DNA of 64,000 bases from CBDBND01 sp965262665. Its GTDB lineage: Bacteria > Pseudomonadota > Alphaproteobacteria > Rhodospirillales > Rhodospirillaceae. A model generated the notes under the pieces. That model worked only from the letters and a program-made list of their open reading frames with translations, was not told the origin of the DNA and did no database searches. How positions within the stretch are numbered: position 1 is the stretch's first letter; every line of letters starts with the position of its first letter. Below are positions 38,114 through 46,972 of the stretch, one piece after another. The stretch covers positions 620,001 through 684,000 of the forward strand of contig OZ253551.1 of the NCBI GenBank assembly GCA_965262665.1, given 5' to 3'. Position numbers and translations under genes: made by a program.

Positions 38114-38610
38114 TGGGACGGGTCTATCAGCAAACCTATGTGGACACCTATTCCAAGGTCGCGCAGGCCAAGCTCTACACCACCAAGACGCCGATCACCG
38201 CCGCCGACCTGCTCAATGACCGGGTGCTGCCGTTCCATGACGAGCACGACCTGCCTGTGCTGCGGATCATGACCGACAGGGGTACGGAATACTGCGGGCG
38301 CGTCGACAAGCACGACTACCAGCTCTTCCTGGCCATCAACGATATCGACCACACCAAGACCAAGGTGAAATCACCGCAAACAAACGGCATCCGCGAGCGC
38401 TTTCACAAGACCGTGCTGCAGGAGTTCTACCAGGTCGCGTTCCGCAAAAGACTCTACGACAGCGTCGATGCGCTGCAGGACGATCTGGATCAATGGCTAC
38501 ATCACTACAACACGGAACGCACTCATCAGGGCAAAATGTGTTGCGGCAGAATGCCGTTCCAGACCATGATCGAGGGCAAAGAAATCTGGAAGGAAAAGTT
38601 CGTGAACTGA
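38114..38610 (+). pseudogene. IS481-family transposase C-terminal half
   Basis: Integrase-core part: VYQQTYVDTYSKVAQAKLYT, LPVLRIMTDRGTEYCGRVD (second Asp), DHTKTKVKSPQTNGIRERFHKTVLQEFY (Glu) and WLHHYNTERTHQGKMCCGRMP. The N-terminal half with HTH and first Asp has been removed at the IS6 end. Confidence 0.88.
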
Positions 38611-38675
38611 ACTTGACCTAACAGAGGCCGCCGGAAAAACGGCCAACTGTCAGATCACATCTGAACCACTACACC

Positions 38676-41600
38676 TTAGCGCGGTTTGGTGAACTCGTTC
38701 AGAATCCCTTGAAACAATTGCGCGGGATTGGGTTGCAGCGGTGACGTTTGAGCTGGCGGCGTTGTGTCAGTGGTCGGATCATTTTGTCCCTTACCGCCCG
38801 TGTTCATGGTGACGTTTGGCAGATCCAACGAACCTTCAACGGTAAAGGGGACTAAGGACGGCATCGGTAATCGAGTAGCCAGCAACTGAGTGATGACATT
38901 GGCCTCAAGTCTAACGCGGCCTTCTACATCAACCCACCAGCGCGGTAGATCAATAGTGCCGCTGAAATTCCCCGAGTAAACGTTAGATTTTATGGACGTA
39001 TTGGAAAGCGTGAAGACACCACGCTCCCCGCGAAACTCGGCGCCCATGTTGGCTAATCCTTGGGCTACGCCGCCGCCGAACACACCACCTAATTGACTAA
39101 GAGCTCTGACCGGCGCCAATACAGCCGTGAAGACTAATCCCTGACCGTCCAAACTGGCGTCGATACCGGTAGCGGCAAGTACCCCGTCCCCCGCCAAAGA
39201 CATGACCAAGTCGCGTTGACTGTGACCCTGTGCCGTAAACTGTCCCTGTAAAGCGAACCGGCCCTGGGTTTGCGCGGCATCAGCCAAAGATCCGCCCAGT
39301 CGACTTAGCTCCGCGTCGGTAACTACCAACCGAGTCTGAACGTCGAGGGTGGGAACCACTTTCAGTGTGAAGTCTCCGGAAGCCGGTCCGCCATAAAGAT
39401 TGCCTCGCCAGTTGATCACCGACAAGACGCCGGATGACAACTGAACCCTGGCCGTAAACTGATCGACATCCAATCCGCGCATCACAACTTGGTCAGCTGT
39501 GACAGACACGTCGGCATCGAAATCGTTTAAAAGACTGAGATCGATTGGATCGGTAGACCATCGCCCTGATACGGACGCCTCTGGCCCTGTACTGCGCGGC
39601 AAACTGGATCGTGTTAATGCACCGGTCGGATCGGGAGGAAAGAGTTGGTCAAGGTCGACCGCCGCCAGAGCGAGGTTTCCAGTAACGATTGGCCGATCTC
39701 CCCCCGCTTCGTATTGCAAGGTACCCGCAAGCGAATTGTCGCCCACTATTAAGTTGATGTCTTTTACCTGCAGTGCGGAAGGCGTACCGGAAACTGCAGC
39801 AGAAAATTCAGCAACGTGCACACTATTAAGATCTGTGGCAGTGGACAGGCTCAGCGCGGACCACACCGATCTATAATCATCGTGCTTCAATACCGCTAAA
39901 ACGTTGAACGTGGGTGCCGAGGGTGCGCCGGTTATTGTTCCTTTCACTTCTGCAGCCATGGCATTGAGCGTCAGGTTGAGATCCAACTCAGCTTCTTCAA
40001 CAGACCCAGACAATATTCCATCCAGGGTCATGGGTCCGGTAAACACATCTGAACGAGGGAGTTCGAATTCGAGGGCCAGATGCAATCGCGCGAAGTCCTC
40101 AGTAGCAATGGAGAGTTGCAAATTCTGGGCGTGCGGAGTTGAAAATGCATCGTCGACTCTCCCTGAAATAGAAATGCGGGCACCGGCCATATCGTCGATG
40201 GTCGCCTTGTCGATGGTCACTGCACCGTTTTGTATCGACCCCTCGACTCCCACATTTCCATAAACGTTTCTTCCGACGGTCACGGACCCGACCGATAATT
40301 TTAGGTTGACGTTGGCGACAGAAAAGAAATTCGGTTGTGAGTTTCCAGCTGGCTCTTCGGACATATCAGGTGAGTCCCCGTCCGAGGTTCCAATCGTTGT
40401 CATCAGCCCAAACTGCTGGCTCAGCGCAGGTAGATAGGAGTCCAGATCCAGACTCGAGGCGGTCAGATCGAGAGTCGCTTCAACAGGTGAACCGGGAACT
40501 AGAGTGACTGAACCGCTCACTTGCGTTGTATCCAAAATAACATCGATATCTTGGAACTGTAGTTGGGATGCCGTTCCGGAAAGGCGGGTGGTGCCGGAAA
40601 AAGAATTCAACCTGCCAGGCGGTACCACTCCAGGCGACGGTGACAATTCGAGCCACTCCAACAAAGAACGCAAGTCGTGGGACGACGCACTGCCTGTGAG
40701 ATCGAAATTTGGACTACCTGAGTCTGACCCGATGTTTCCTGCAAAGTCGAGTGACGCGTTTCCGGGCATGGAGAGACTGGCCTCGGTTACGTTTAGCTGA
40801 GCGTCAGCGAGTGACACATTGACATGCCCATTGCGCATGAGTTTCCCCTGCCATTCGATCAAATTGATTGTGAGATCAATCGTTCCGTTAATGTTTGCTG
40901 GCACGGAAAATTTCGGTGGTGAAGTTTGAGCGTGCGCGTCATTGGCCATAAAAAAAGACCGAAGAGTTGCGAAACGATCAGGGCCCGCGAACGATGCAAA
41001 CTGCCATGCTTCGAGATCGAGCCGGTTGATTCCTAAGTCCAGTTTAAATTCTGTTTCGTCTTCCCAATCCAGCCACCCAGTCCCATCTACGATCGTATTG
41101 CCCCACCTCAGAGTCAGATTGTCTGAAAACACCGTAGCACCCCGGAAATCAAACCGGCTTTCCAGCTGAAAATTTTTCCGTAATTCAGTGGGCATAGCTT
41201 GATCCGGCTGCACAACACCCAAGGCGTTTAAGGACGAAACTGCATCGCTACCCAGGGCGATAAAGCGTCCTGCAATCACAGGACCGGTATCCGCAAGGGT
41301 TAGGGAGCCGACGACATCAAAGGTGAGGTCGGCGTCACTGTTCGATAGAACAACAACCAACGCACCAGGCCGGTCGCGCCGCAACACGCCGAGCGATGTC
41401 TCAAATTGCCACGGCATGCCATATATAGTTAGGTCTCCAACGGCATCGAATGGCCCAGTCGTGCTTTCAGCAGCCAGATCAACCGTCAACGCGGTGAGTT
41501 CCTGTTTAATGCCCCGCTGATCGTCTTGGTAAATAATGGTTCCGTTGACGATGCGCAGCACATCGATGCCGAGATTAAAGGGCGCCCTGGTATTTCGTTC

Positions 41601-42032
41601 GCTTCGTCCGGTTTGAGGTCCACTGCGGTTTGAAGACACATCTCTTACAGACATGTCCCAAGTGACCGATCCGTCCGGCATCACTTCTGCGCTAATGACG
41701 GGGTCAATGATTTCAATGGAGATAAATTGCAACCGGCCGCGCAACAAAGGGCCAAAAGCAAGATTTACGGCGACGCGTTCTGCACGGGCGAAGTCCGGCG
41801 TCGATGCGCCGGCCGGATTGGCAATGCGCACATTCTCAACTTGTAAGGTTGGACGAGGCAACAAGGTCAAAGACACATCACCGTTTATTTCAACCTGCCG
41901 GCCCGTAGCGTTGGCAAGTTGCGTTTCAAACGTGGTGCGGTAATTACTCCAATCGATAAATGAGGGGGCCACCAACAGTGTGGTGACGGCCAAAAACAAA
42001 ATTGCTCCTAGCACGATGACGATGCGTTTCAT
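38676..42032 (-). CDS. AsmA-family inner-membrane protein
   Basis: 1118 residues. An N-terminal membrane anchor (IVIVLGAILFLAVTTLLVAP) is followed by SFIDWSNYRTTFETQLANATGRQVEINGDVSLTLLPRPTL, the hallmark start of AsmA/TamB-like bridge proteins. Long beta-rich repeats follow (ANVNLKLSVGSVTVGRNVYG; DNLTLRWGNTIVDGTGWLDW). The AsmA C-terminal region is LALQGQFTAQGHSQRDLVMS, LAGDGVLAATGIDASLDGQG and ANMGAEFRGERGVFTLSN. It ends in a short disordered tail. Such proteins span the periplasm and are linked to phospholipid transport and outer-membrane maintenance. Start 42032 has AAGG upstream. Full length despite its size, implying selection. Confidence 0.93.
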   Translation of the reverse strand: MKRIVIVLGAILFLAVTTLLVAPSFIDWSNYRTTFETQLANATGRQVEINGDVSLTLLPRPTLQVENVRIANPAGASTPDFARAERVAVNLAFGPLLRGRLQFISIEIIDPVISAEVMPDGSVTWDMSVRDVSSNRSGPQTGRSERNTRAPFNLGIDVLRIVNGTIIYQDDQRGIKQELTALTVDLAAESTTGPFDAVGDLTIYGMPWQFETSLGVLRRDRPGALVVVLSNSDADLTFDVVGSLTLADTGPVIAGRFIALGSDAVSSLNALGVVQPDQAMPTELRKNFQLESRFDFRGATVFSDNLTLRWGNTIVDGTGWLDWEDETEFKLDLGINRLDLEAWQFASFAGPDRFATLRSFFMANDAHAQTSPPKFSVPANINGTIDLTINLIEWQGKLMRNGHVNVSLADAQLNVTEASLSMPGNASLDFAGNIGSDSGSPNFDLTGSASSHDLRSLLEWLELSPSPGVVPPGRLNSFSGTTRLSGTASQLQFQDIDVILDTTQVSGSVTLVPGSPVEATLDLTASSLDLDSYLPALSQQFGLMTTIGTSDGDSPDMSEEPAGNSQPNFFSVANVNLKLSVGSVTVGRNVYGNVGVEGSIQNGAVTIDKATIDDMAGARISISGRVDDAFSTPHAQNLQLSIATEDFARLHLALEFELPRSDVFTGPMTLDGILSGSVEEAELDLNLTLNAMAAEVKGTITGAPSAPTFNVLAVLKHDDYRSVWSALSLSTATDLNSVHVAEFSAAVSGTPSALQVKDINLIVGDNSLAGTLQYEAGGDRPIVTGNLALAAVDLDQLFPPDPTGALTRSSLPRSTGPEASVSGRWSTDPIDLSLLNDFDADVSVTADQVVMRGLDVDQFTARVQLSSGVLSVINWRGNLYGGPASGDFTLKVVPTLDVQTRLVVTDAELSRLGGSLADAAQTQGRFALQGQFTAQGHSQRDLVMSLAGDGVLAATGIDASLDGQGLVFTAVLAPVRALSQLGGVFGGGVAQGLANMGAEFRGERGVFTLSNTSIKSNVYSGNFSGTIDLPRWWVDVEGRVRLEANVITQLLATRLPMPSLVPFTVEGSLDLPNVTMNTGGKGQNDPTTDTTPPAQTSPLQPNPAQLFQGILNEFTKPR

Positions 42033-42264
42033 CTGTGCCGACCTTGTTTTATCCGACATTCCCCAGATGGATTCCGGTTTGTGAAGCGACAGTAGCTCCG
42101 ATTGCCTGTCGAGGCAATTTTGAGGGCGGTGCGGGACGATATTCGCCTGGAATTGTTGGGAACCGCCGTGAGCACCGCGATCCCAGCCCGCTGATGGCAT
42201 CCTTTGTGGTCTGCAAGGCGCACCTCTCCCGTTGTCTGTTGCAGCATCGGCATCGGGCTCCGCC
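42033..42264. other. Upstream region of asmA-like gene
   Basis: 232 bases with no recognised gene. It probably holds the asmA promoter and the lost end of an IS1380-type element. Confidence 0.35.
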
Positions 42265-42492
42265 TCACGCTGGTGCTAGCGGCGCCCGGAGTTGAGCTAT
42301 CAGCCGCAGGATTTCGGCGAACAAGCCCCTCGGCACCGCAACCTTGGCCATCTGGAACGTGACGTACCGGCCGTGGCCGATGATCCTGGCTCCAATCTTC
42401 AGCAGCTTTTGCCGCAACGAGGTCAGCGACCAGCGCTTGGCCGCCTCCGGCAGAGCCAGGGTGCGCATGAAGTTGGCGAGATTATAGGCAAG
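42265..42492 (-). pseudogene. IS1380-family transposase C-terminal fragment
   Basis: Reads ALAYNLANFMRTLALPEAAK, RWSLTSLRQKLLKIGARIIG and HGRYVTFQMAKVAVPRGLFA, the conserved tail of IS1380 transposases. Cut exactly where the 42493-42672 repeat unit begins. Confidence 0.85.
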
Positions 42493-42672
42493 GGCATTGT
42501 CAGAGTAATTGGGTAGGGCTAACTCCTTTAGGCCCTTGTTCCCTGGGTTTATTCACCACAACGCTGGTTAGCTTGGAATTGACCAAGCTAAGGTGTGACG
42601 CGGAACGGCGATAACCCACCTCACGATAACTCACCTCTCTAGACTACCAGATCAATTTAGTCTGACAATGCC
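42493..42672. mobile_element. 180-bp MITE-like unit with IS6-type ends
   Basis: Left end GGCATTGTCAGAGTAATT and right end, reversed, GGCATTGTCAGACTAAATT. There is no coding capacity between them. Ends match those of the IS6 elements at 38113 and 63947. Either a miniature non-autonomous derivative or an IS6 with the middle deleted. Confidence 0.6.
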
Positions 42673-42691
42673 GTCTACCGCAATTGTCGCT

Positions 42692-42761
42692 AGCACATGA
42701 TCTGTCCGTTTAGGTAGCACACGAGTTGTCCGTTTAGGTAGCACACGAGTTGTCCGGTTAG
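42692..42761 (+). repeat. 24-bp tandem repeat, about three units
   Basis: GTAGCACACGAGTTGTCCGT plus TTAG occurs twice (42714-42737, 42738-42761, one mismatch) after a diverged first unit. It lies 25 bases before an ISNCY transposase start and may be its terminal binding repeats. Confidence 0.85.
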
Positions 42762-42785
42762 ATGCCTTGATGAGGAGGTGTCGCG

Positions 42786-43200
42786 ATGACCCGAACGGCA
42801 TGGCTACAGGAACGTAGGATGGAGAAGTTTGAAGATGTACTGGAACGCTTCCAGACGAAGCGTCTTTCGGTGATGGATGCGGCGGAACTGCTGGGAATGT
42901 CGGAACGGAGCTTCCGGCGCTACCGTCAGCACTACGAGGATGAGGGTTTAGCGGGTCTGTTTGACCGCCGGCTTGGCAGGGCGTGCGCGCGCCGGGTTGC
43001 GGTCGACCGGGTGGAGTGGGTGCTTGAGCAATACCGCACCCGGCATGTGGGCTGGACGGTCAAGCACTTTCACGCCCATCTGTGCGCCCACCACGGCTTC
43101 ACCTTGAGCTACACTTGGACCAAGGTCGCCTTGCAGCGTGCGGGCTTGGTGTCCAGGGCGGCGCGGCGCCCTGTCCCTTCCGAAAACCTCATCCGCGCCT
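42786..43200 (+). pseudogene. ISNCY-type transposase N-terminal fragment
   Basis: GAGGAGG before ATG at 42786. MTRTAWLQERRMEKFEDVLE, SVMDAAELLGMSERSFRRYR (HTH), YEDEGLAGLFDRRLG, VGWTVKHFHAHLCAHHGFTL and SYTWTKVALQRAGLV are typical of the ISNCY (ISMtsp/ISDol-like) N terminus. Homology ends near 43165 at a copy of the dispersed CCTGTCCCTTCCGAAAACCT motif. The catalytic part is missing. Confidence 0.82.
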
Positions 43201-43211
43201 GGATGGTCTTC

Positions 43212-43247
43212 ATCATGAGGATCGGCAAAATCATGAGGATCGGCAAA
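43212..43247 (+). repeat. 18-bp tandem duplication
   Basis: ATCATGAGGATCGGCAAA is present twice head-to-tail, at the end of the ISNCY fragment. Confidence 0.95.
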
Positions 43248-43346
43248 TAAGGGCTTCGGAAGAGTTGGGACCGAAAAACGAGCCTTGATGTTGCACAGTC
43301 TCTCTTCGGGGGTCAGTGTCCGAATGGTCAAGTAAAGGAGTAGGCG

Positions 43347-43622
43347 ATGGTTGATGAACTCAAACACCTTGACGGGCACAGTGACGAAATCCACGAACTG
43401 GTTGAAACCGTGCCGCTTAACCAACTGCTCGAAGCCGCCAATGAGAAACAATATTGTCCCAAATGTGTGGCCGTCTCCTTGCTAGAATGGGCCGCGTTCG
43501 CAGCAACACATGCTGGTGCCACTGCCGGTGAGATCACGAGCGCCGTCGCCACCGGCACCGTCATGGGTGAGGAAGAAAACGAACGGACGGAGACAGAGTT
43601 TACCCGTGAAACACGGCACTAA
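43347..43622 (+). CDS. Small hypothetical protein
   Basis: 91 residues, not recognised. AAAGGAG lies 8 bases before the ATG. An acidic N terminus (ELKHLDGHSDEIHELVETVP), a CPKC pair, then an Ala/Thr-rich helix (WAAFAATHAGATAGEITSAV) that may be amphipathic, and a charged tail. The good start signal suggests a real gene, perhaps a truncated host gene. Confidence 0.5.
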   Translation: MVDELKHLDGHSDEIHELVETVPLNQLLEAANEKQYCPKCVAVSLLEWAAFAATHAGATAGEITSAVATGTVMGEEENERTETEFTRETRH

Positions 43623-43667
43623 CTGAGCGCGTATGGTCGGAAAAGATAGCCCAATCGAGGTAGAGAA

Positions 43668-43809
43668 ATGAGCATAAATTTTTTATCTCCAAGAGCGCAC
43701 ATTGTTTGTTCAGCATTCCTCGCATTCGCATTTGGATTTTCGGTTCCCACATACGCTCAGACATGTACAGCGTCATTCGGTTTTAAACACATAGTGCAGG
43801 TCGAGGTCA
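43668..43809 (+). pseudogene. Signal-peptide stub of a secreted protein, cut by IS30 fragment
   Basis: GAGGTAGAGAA before ATG at 43668. The peptide has a signal sequence (IVCSAFLAFAFGFSVPTYAQ, cleavage after TYA or AQ), then about 15 residues before IS30 sequence begins. The original protein cannot be named. Confidence 0.55.
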
Positions 43810-44188
43810 TGGGGCTGAAGCGGTTCGCGATGCCATCGCCCGGACGATCACGACATTGCCAGCGCAGCTTCGCCGCTCGCTGACCTGGGACCAGGGAGCA
43901 GAGATGGCCAGGCATGCGGATCTGCGGATCGCAACCGGCCTTCCCGTCTACTTCTGCGAACCGCACAGCCCTTGGCAACGCGGAACGAACGAGAACGCCA
44001 ATGGATTGCTTCGACAGTACTTCCCGAAAGGAACCGATCTGAGCGCACACAGTCCGGACGTACTCGCAGTTGTTGCTGACGCGCTCAATACACGGCCCCG
44101 CAAGACCCTCGGATGGAGAACTCCCGCCGAAGCTCTGGACCAGTGCTTGCAGGCCAGTCAAACTGAACGTGTTGCGACGACCGGTTGA
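43810..44188 (+). pseudogene. IS30-family transposase C-terminal fragment
   Basis: In one frame: RSLTWDQGAEMARHADLRIA, TGLPVYFCEPHSPWQRGTNE, NANGLLRQYFPKGTDLSAHS and ALNTRPRKTLGWRTPAEAL. These are the second Asp and catalytic Glu regions of IS30 transposases. The N-terminal piece of a similar IS30 is at 27083-27248. A partial IS3 abuts its end. Confidence 0.9.
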
Positions 44189-45110
44189 ACCCGCCTTGCA
44201 CACCGCGATCGCAATGGTGGATCAGCCCCATGGGCGGCCGGCGGTTGCGGATCGCCATCGTCAGCGCATCCTCGCACAGGACGCTCTTCAGCCGCTCGGA
44301 CATCGACCAGCCGACGATCTCCATCGTGGCCAGATCCTTGACGGCGGCGAGGTAGAGCCAGCCTTCGTCAGTTGGGATGTAGGAGATGTCAGCGCGCCAG
44401 ACCGCATCGGGCGCAACGGCTTCGAAGTTGCGGTCAAGCAGATTGGGCGCGATCGCATGGGAGTGGCGGCTGTCGGTGGTGATTGGCGCCCGCCGCCTGC
44501 CGCGCGGTGGACGAATGCCGTTCTCTCGCATGAGCTTGGCGACCGTGCGCTTCGAGATGCGAAAGCCGCGGGCCTTCAACTCGGCATGGATCCGAGGGGC
44601 GCCGTAGCACCTCTTGCTCTGCTCGAAGATCTCCCGGATCTCTGATCCGAGCCGGTCACGCCAGGCAGCGCGTTCAGCTCTCTTTTGGGCCGCACGCCGC
44701 CGGGCGTGGAACCAACTGTGAGCAACCCCTAGGACCCGGCACATGAACCGGATGGCGGGCCCTGAAGCATGGGCGGCGATGAAAGCGTGCTTCGTTTTCA
44801 TGTCTTCGCCGCCCATTGAGCAAAAAAAGCCGAGGCTTTGCGCAGAACCTCAACCTCCTCCGTCAGCCGCTTGTTATCCCGGCGAATGCTGCGCCAGCTC
44901 AGCGGCCTCGGCTTTCTGCGCCGCGGTCGCCGCGGTCGAACCCGCGGCCTCAAGCTCGAGCCGCCAGGTCTTCAACTGCGTTGGCGTGACGCCGGGCTCG
45001 GCAGCCACGCTGCTATGTGTCGCACCCGGCTCCGATAGCCGGGCAACCGACTGTTCCTTGTATTCTGGGCGAAAACCGCCGCCTCGTCTGCTTTGTCATC
45101 CTGTCCCTCC
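44189..45110 (-). pseudogene. IS3-family orfA/orfB, frameshifted and 3' truncated
   Basis: OrfB from about 44816: GPAIRFMCRVLGVAHSWFHA, CYGAPRIHAELKARGFRISK, AVAPDAVWRADISYIPTDEG (first Asp), WSMSERLKSVLCEDAL and GLIHHCDRGVQ (second Asp). It ends at about 44189 before the catalytic Glu. OrfA (45110 to 44815: TPTQLKTWRLELEAAG, then RRDNKRLTEEVEVLRKASAF) has two frame changes, near 45070 and 44885. Confidence 0.85.
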
Positions 45111-45656
45111 AGGTCGGTATTTAATTTACCGTCTGGTCCGGGATCCGGGAGCAACGTCAGGAAGGCAGATATGACAATAAGCGAGGCATTACGTTTGCTA
45201 GCAGGAACTATCCCGATTTTGTAGTTACTTTAACCTTATCTTTTGGCAATTGAATACAAAAAGGGCTCTTCGGGTTCTCTAGTAAAGTCTGCGATTGGGC
45301 AGTCGATCATGCATGCCTTGTCCGAGGAATTTGATTACGCTTACGTTCTTTTTCATGACGAAAACAAAAAAATAAGAGAATTACGAAGTCTGTGCATAAG
45401 AAAAAAGAAAAGCAAATCCTGAAAACCGTTTATCAGAATTTCAATGTAATTGTCAAATTCGTTTGAACAATTTCGTCAACCGTTATCTTTAATTAGAGGT
45501 CCTTTGTTTTTCTTTGTGCTGCCGATGCCGTATGTGTTATGGAAATTGATTGTCTTTTCCGAAAACCTCATCCGCCGCTTTTCTTGTGGCAAGCTGCCTA
45601 GGTGTGGATGATGTTCTCGGAAGGCACAGGACCGCATAAGTTCGCAAGAGGGCTAC
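45111..45656. other. Intergenic region upstream of the secreted protein gene, with hairpin repeat
   Basis: AT-rich from 45200 to 45540 with no open frame of note. 45551-45631 forms a large inverted repeat: TTCCGAAAACCTCATCC pairs with GGATGATGTTCTCGGAA across about 28 bases. This is the dispersed motif in palindromic form. The gene's GAGGG ribosome-binding site overlaps the end. Confidence 0.5.
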
Positions 45657-46577
45657 ATGAGCAAATCACTACTTCTCACCGCTTCCATTTCATTTGTGCT
45701 CAGCGTGCTTACAGCGCTGAGTACGAATGCCCAGTCCTACATGGAATCTGTACCTTGGGACCCGGATGCACCGGACCAAGGGACAATTGAACCCCTTTCG
45801 GCCACGGCGAATGAAGGTGTCGAGCGACCTTCAGTTGTTGACGGAACTCAATACACCGTAGTGACGCCAATATTGAGAGGGGAAGCCAACAATTACTCCT
45901 TCATCCGCCTAGGAAATGGAGGGCTCTTGCCCGCCACCTTCAATGTTACCGTAGTAGGTTCTCCTTCAGGAGAAAGCTATGGAGCGGCCGAATACGAGGT
46001 AGCGCCGTGGGCCTCACCTCAGTACCCCATCGATGACATTCTTGATAAAATCGGTGTTTCAGAGCTAAGAGCTGAAGACAATCAAATTTCGCTCTATTTG
46101 CAAAGCCCCCACCAGGGAAATCTACCGGTATTTCAGCATGTCGTATGGAATAGCGTGACAGGCTTTTTTGAGAACGCCAGCCGTTGCACCTTTCGGGAAG
46201 ACGTTAATTACTCGCAGGTGAATCGGGCGCTGGTCAACGTTCATACGTCGCGTATCGCTAACTATCCAGCCACGGTCTTCCTGCACAATTACGCGGATTT
46301 TGCGGTGACGTATCGCGGCAATGTTTTTGATGCCAGAGACGGCACCCTCGAAGGGGCTGTGAACTTCAATATGATGGCCAATGATACGCTTGCAGTGGAC
46401 TTTGCGGACATTGCGGGAGAGATAGGTTTTGTTCCAGAGTCCAATCAGTTCCACGTCAATATCATCTTCCAGGAGCGCGATGCCGATGGTTTCTATCTCC
46501 TGCCGCTGCAGGGCATTCGCAACCTTCAACTGGAAGCCTACATCAACATGTCCGTGGTATGCGTGGTAAATCCTTAA
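45657..46577 (+). CDS. Secreted protein of unknown function
   Basis: 306 residues. Signal peptide MSKSLLLTASISFVLSVLTAL ending NAQ. The mature part is beta-rich with Asn/Gly turns (YTVVTPILRGEANNYSFIRL, PATFNVTVVGSPSGESYG, YPATVFLHNYADFAVTYRGN). Only two Cys, at about 178 and 302, could form one disulfide. GAGGGCTAC precedes the ATG. No family recognised. It lies upstream of a TonB-dependent receptor in the same orientation, with a 395-base gap, so a surface or periplasmic partner role is possible but unproven. Confidence 0.7.
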   Translation: MSKSLLLTASISFVLSVLTALSTNAQSYMESVPWDPDAPDQGTIEPLSATANEGVERPSVVDGTQYTVVTPILRGEANNYSFIRLGNGGLLPATFNVTVVGSPSGESYGAAEYEVAPWASPQYPIDDILDKIGVSELRAEDNQISLYLQSPHQGNLPVFQHVVWNSVTGFFENASRCTFREDVNYSQVNRALVNVHTSRIANYPATVFLHNYADFAVTYRGNVFDARDGTLEGAVNFNMMANDTLAVDFADIAGEIGFVPESNQFHVNIIFQERDADGFYLLPLQGIRNLQLEAYINMSVVCVVNP

Positions 46578-46972
46578 GGCAAGAGGCCGTAGCTTGTGAC
46601 TTCAGCTTCACGGGCGTCCGGTTAAGGAGCGCATATTCCAATAGCCGGATAACGGGTCACGTCTTGCCCGGTTTACGTGGCCATGGTTTGGTTATGCGTT
46701 GCGATATTCCTTTGAGGATGGAAGCGGATCCCAACGCGAAGGTTTTCCACGGTATACAGGCATATATTTGCTGGGACCTAACTTGAGGGCCGTCTCAGCA
46801 AGAACCGAGGAATTCGTAGAGGATAAGATTGCCAATACATTCAATTGAGCGATTGAATTTGTGGAGCCAGCATCTTACCGCCATCCCGATGAGTATTGCC
46901 TTTACAAGGAGCCGAATATCCAAGGCATTCTGATCGTTAAGCAAACGACGATCTGATCCAGGAGATGCGAAT
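46578..46972. other. 395-base gap, possible gene tail
   Basis: An open frame ends at 46786 with GHGLVMRCDIPLRMEADPNA and KVFHGIQAYICWDLT. It looks protein-like, but has no homologue I recognise and no start. It may be the tail of a deleted gene. Receptor promoter probably lies in 46790-46960. Confidence 0.35.

Noticed and set aside
42692..42761. Tandem repeats considered as a CRISPR array
   Set aside because: Units are contiguous with no spacers and too few; more likely IS terminal repeats.
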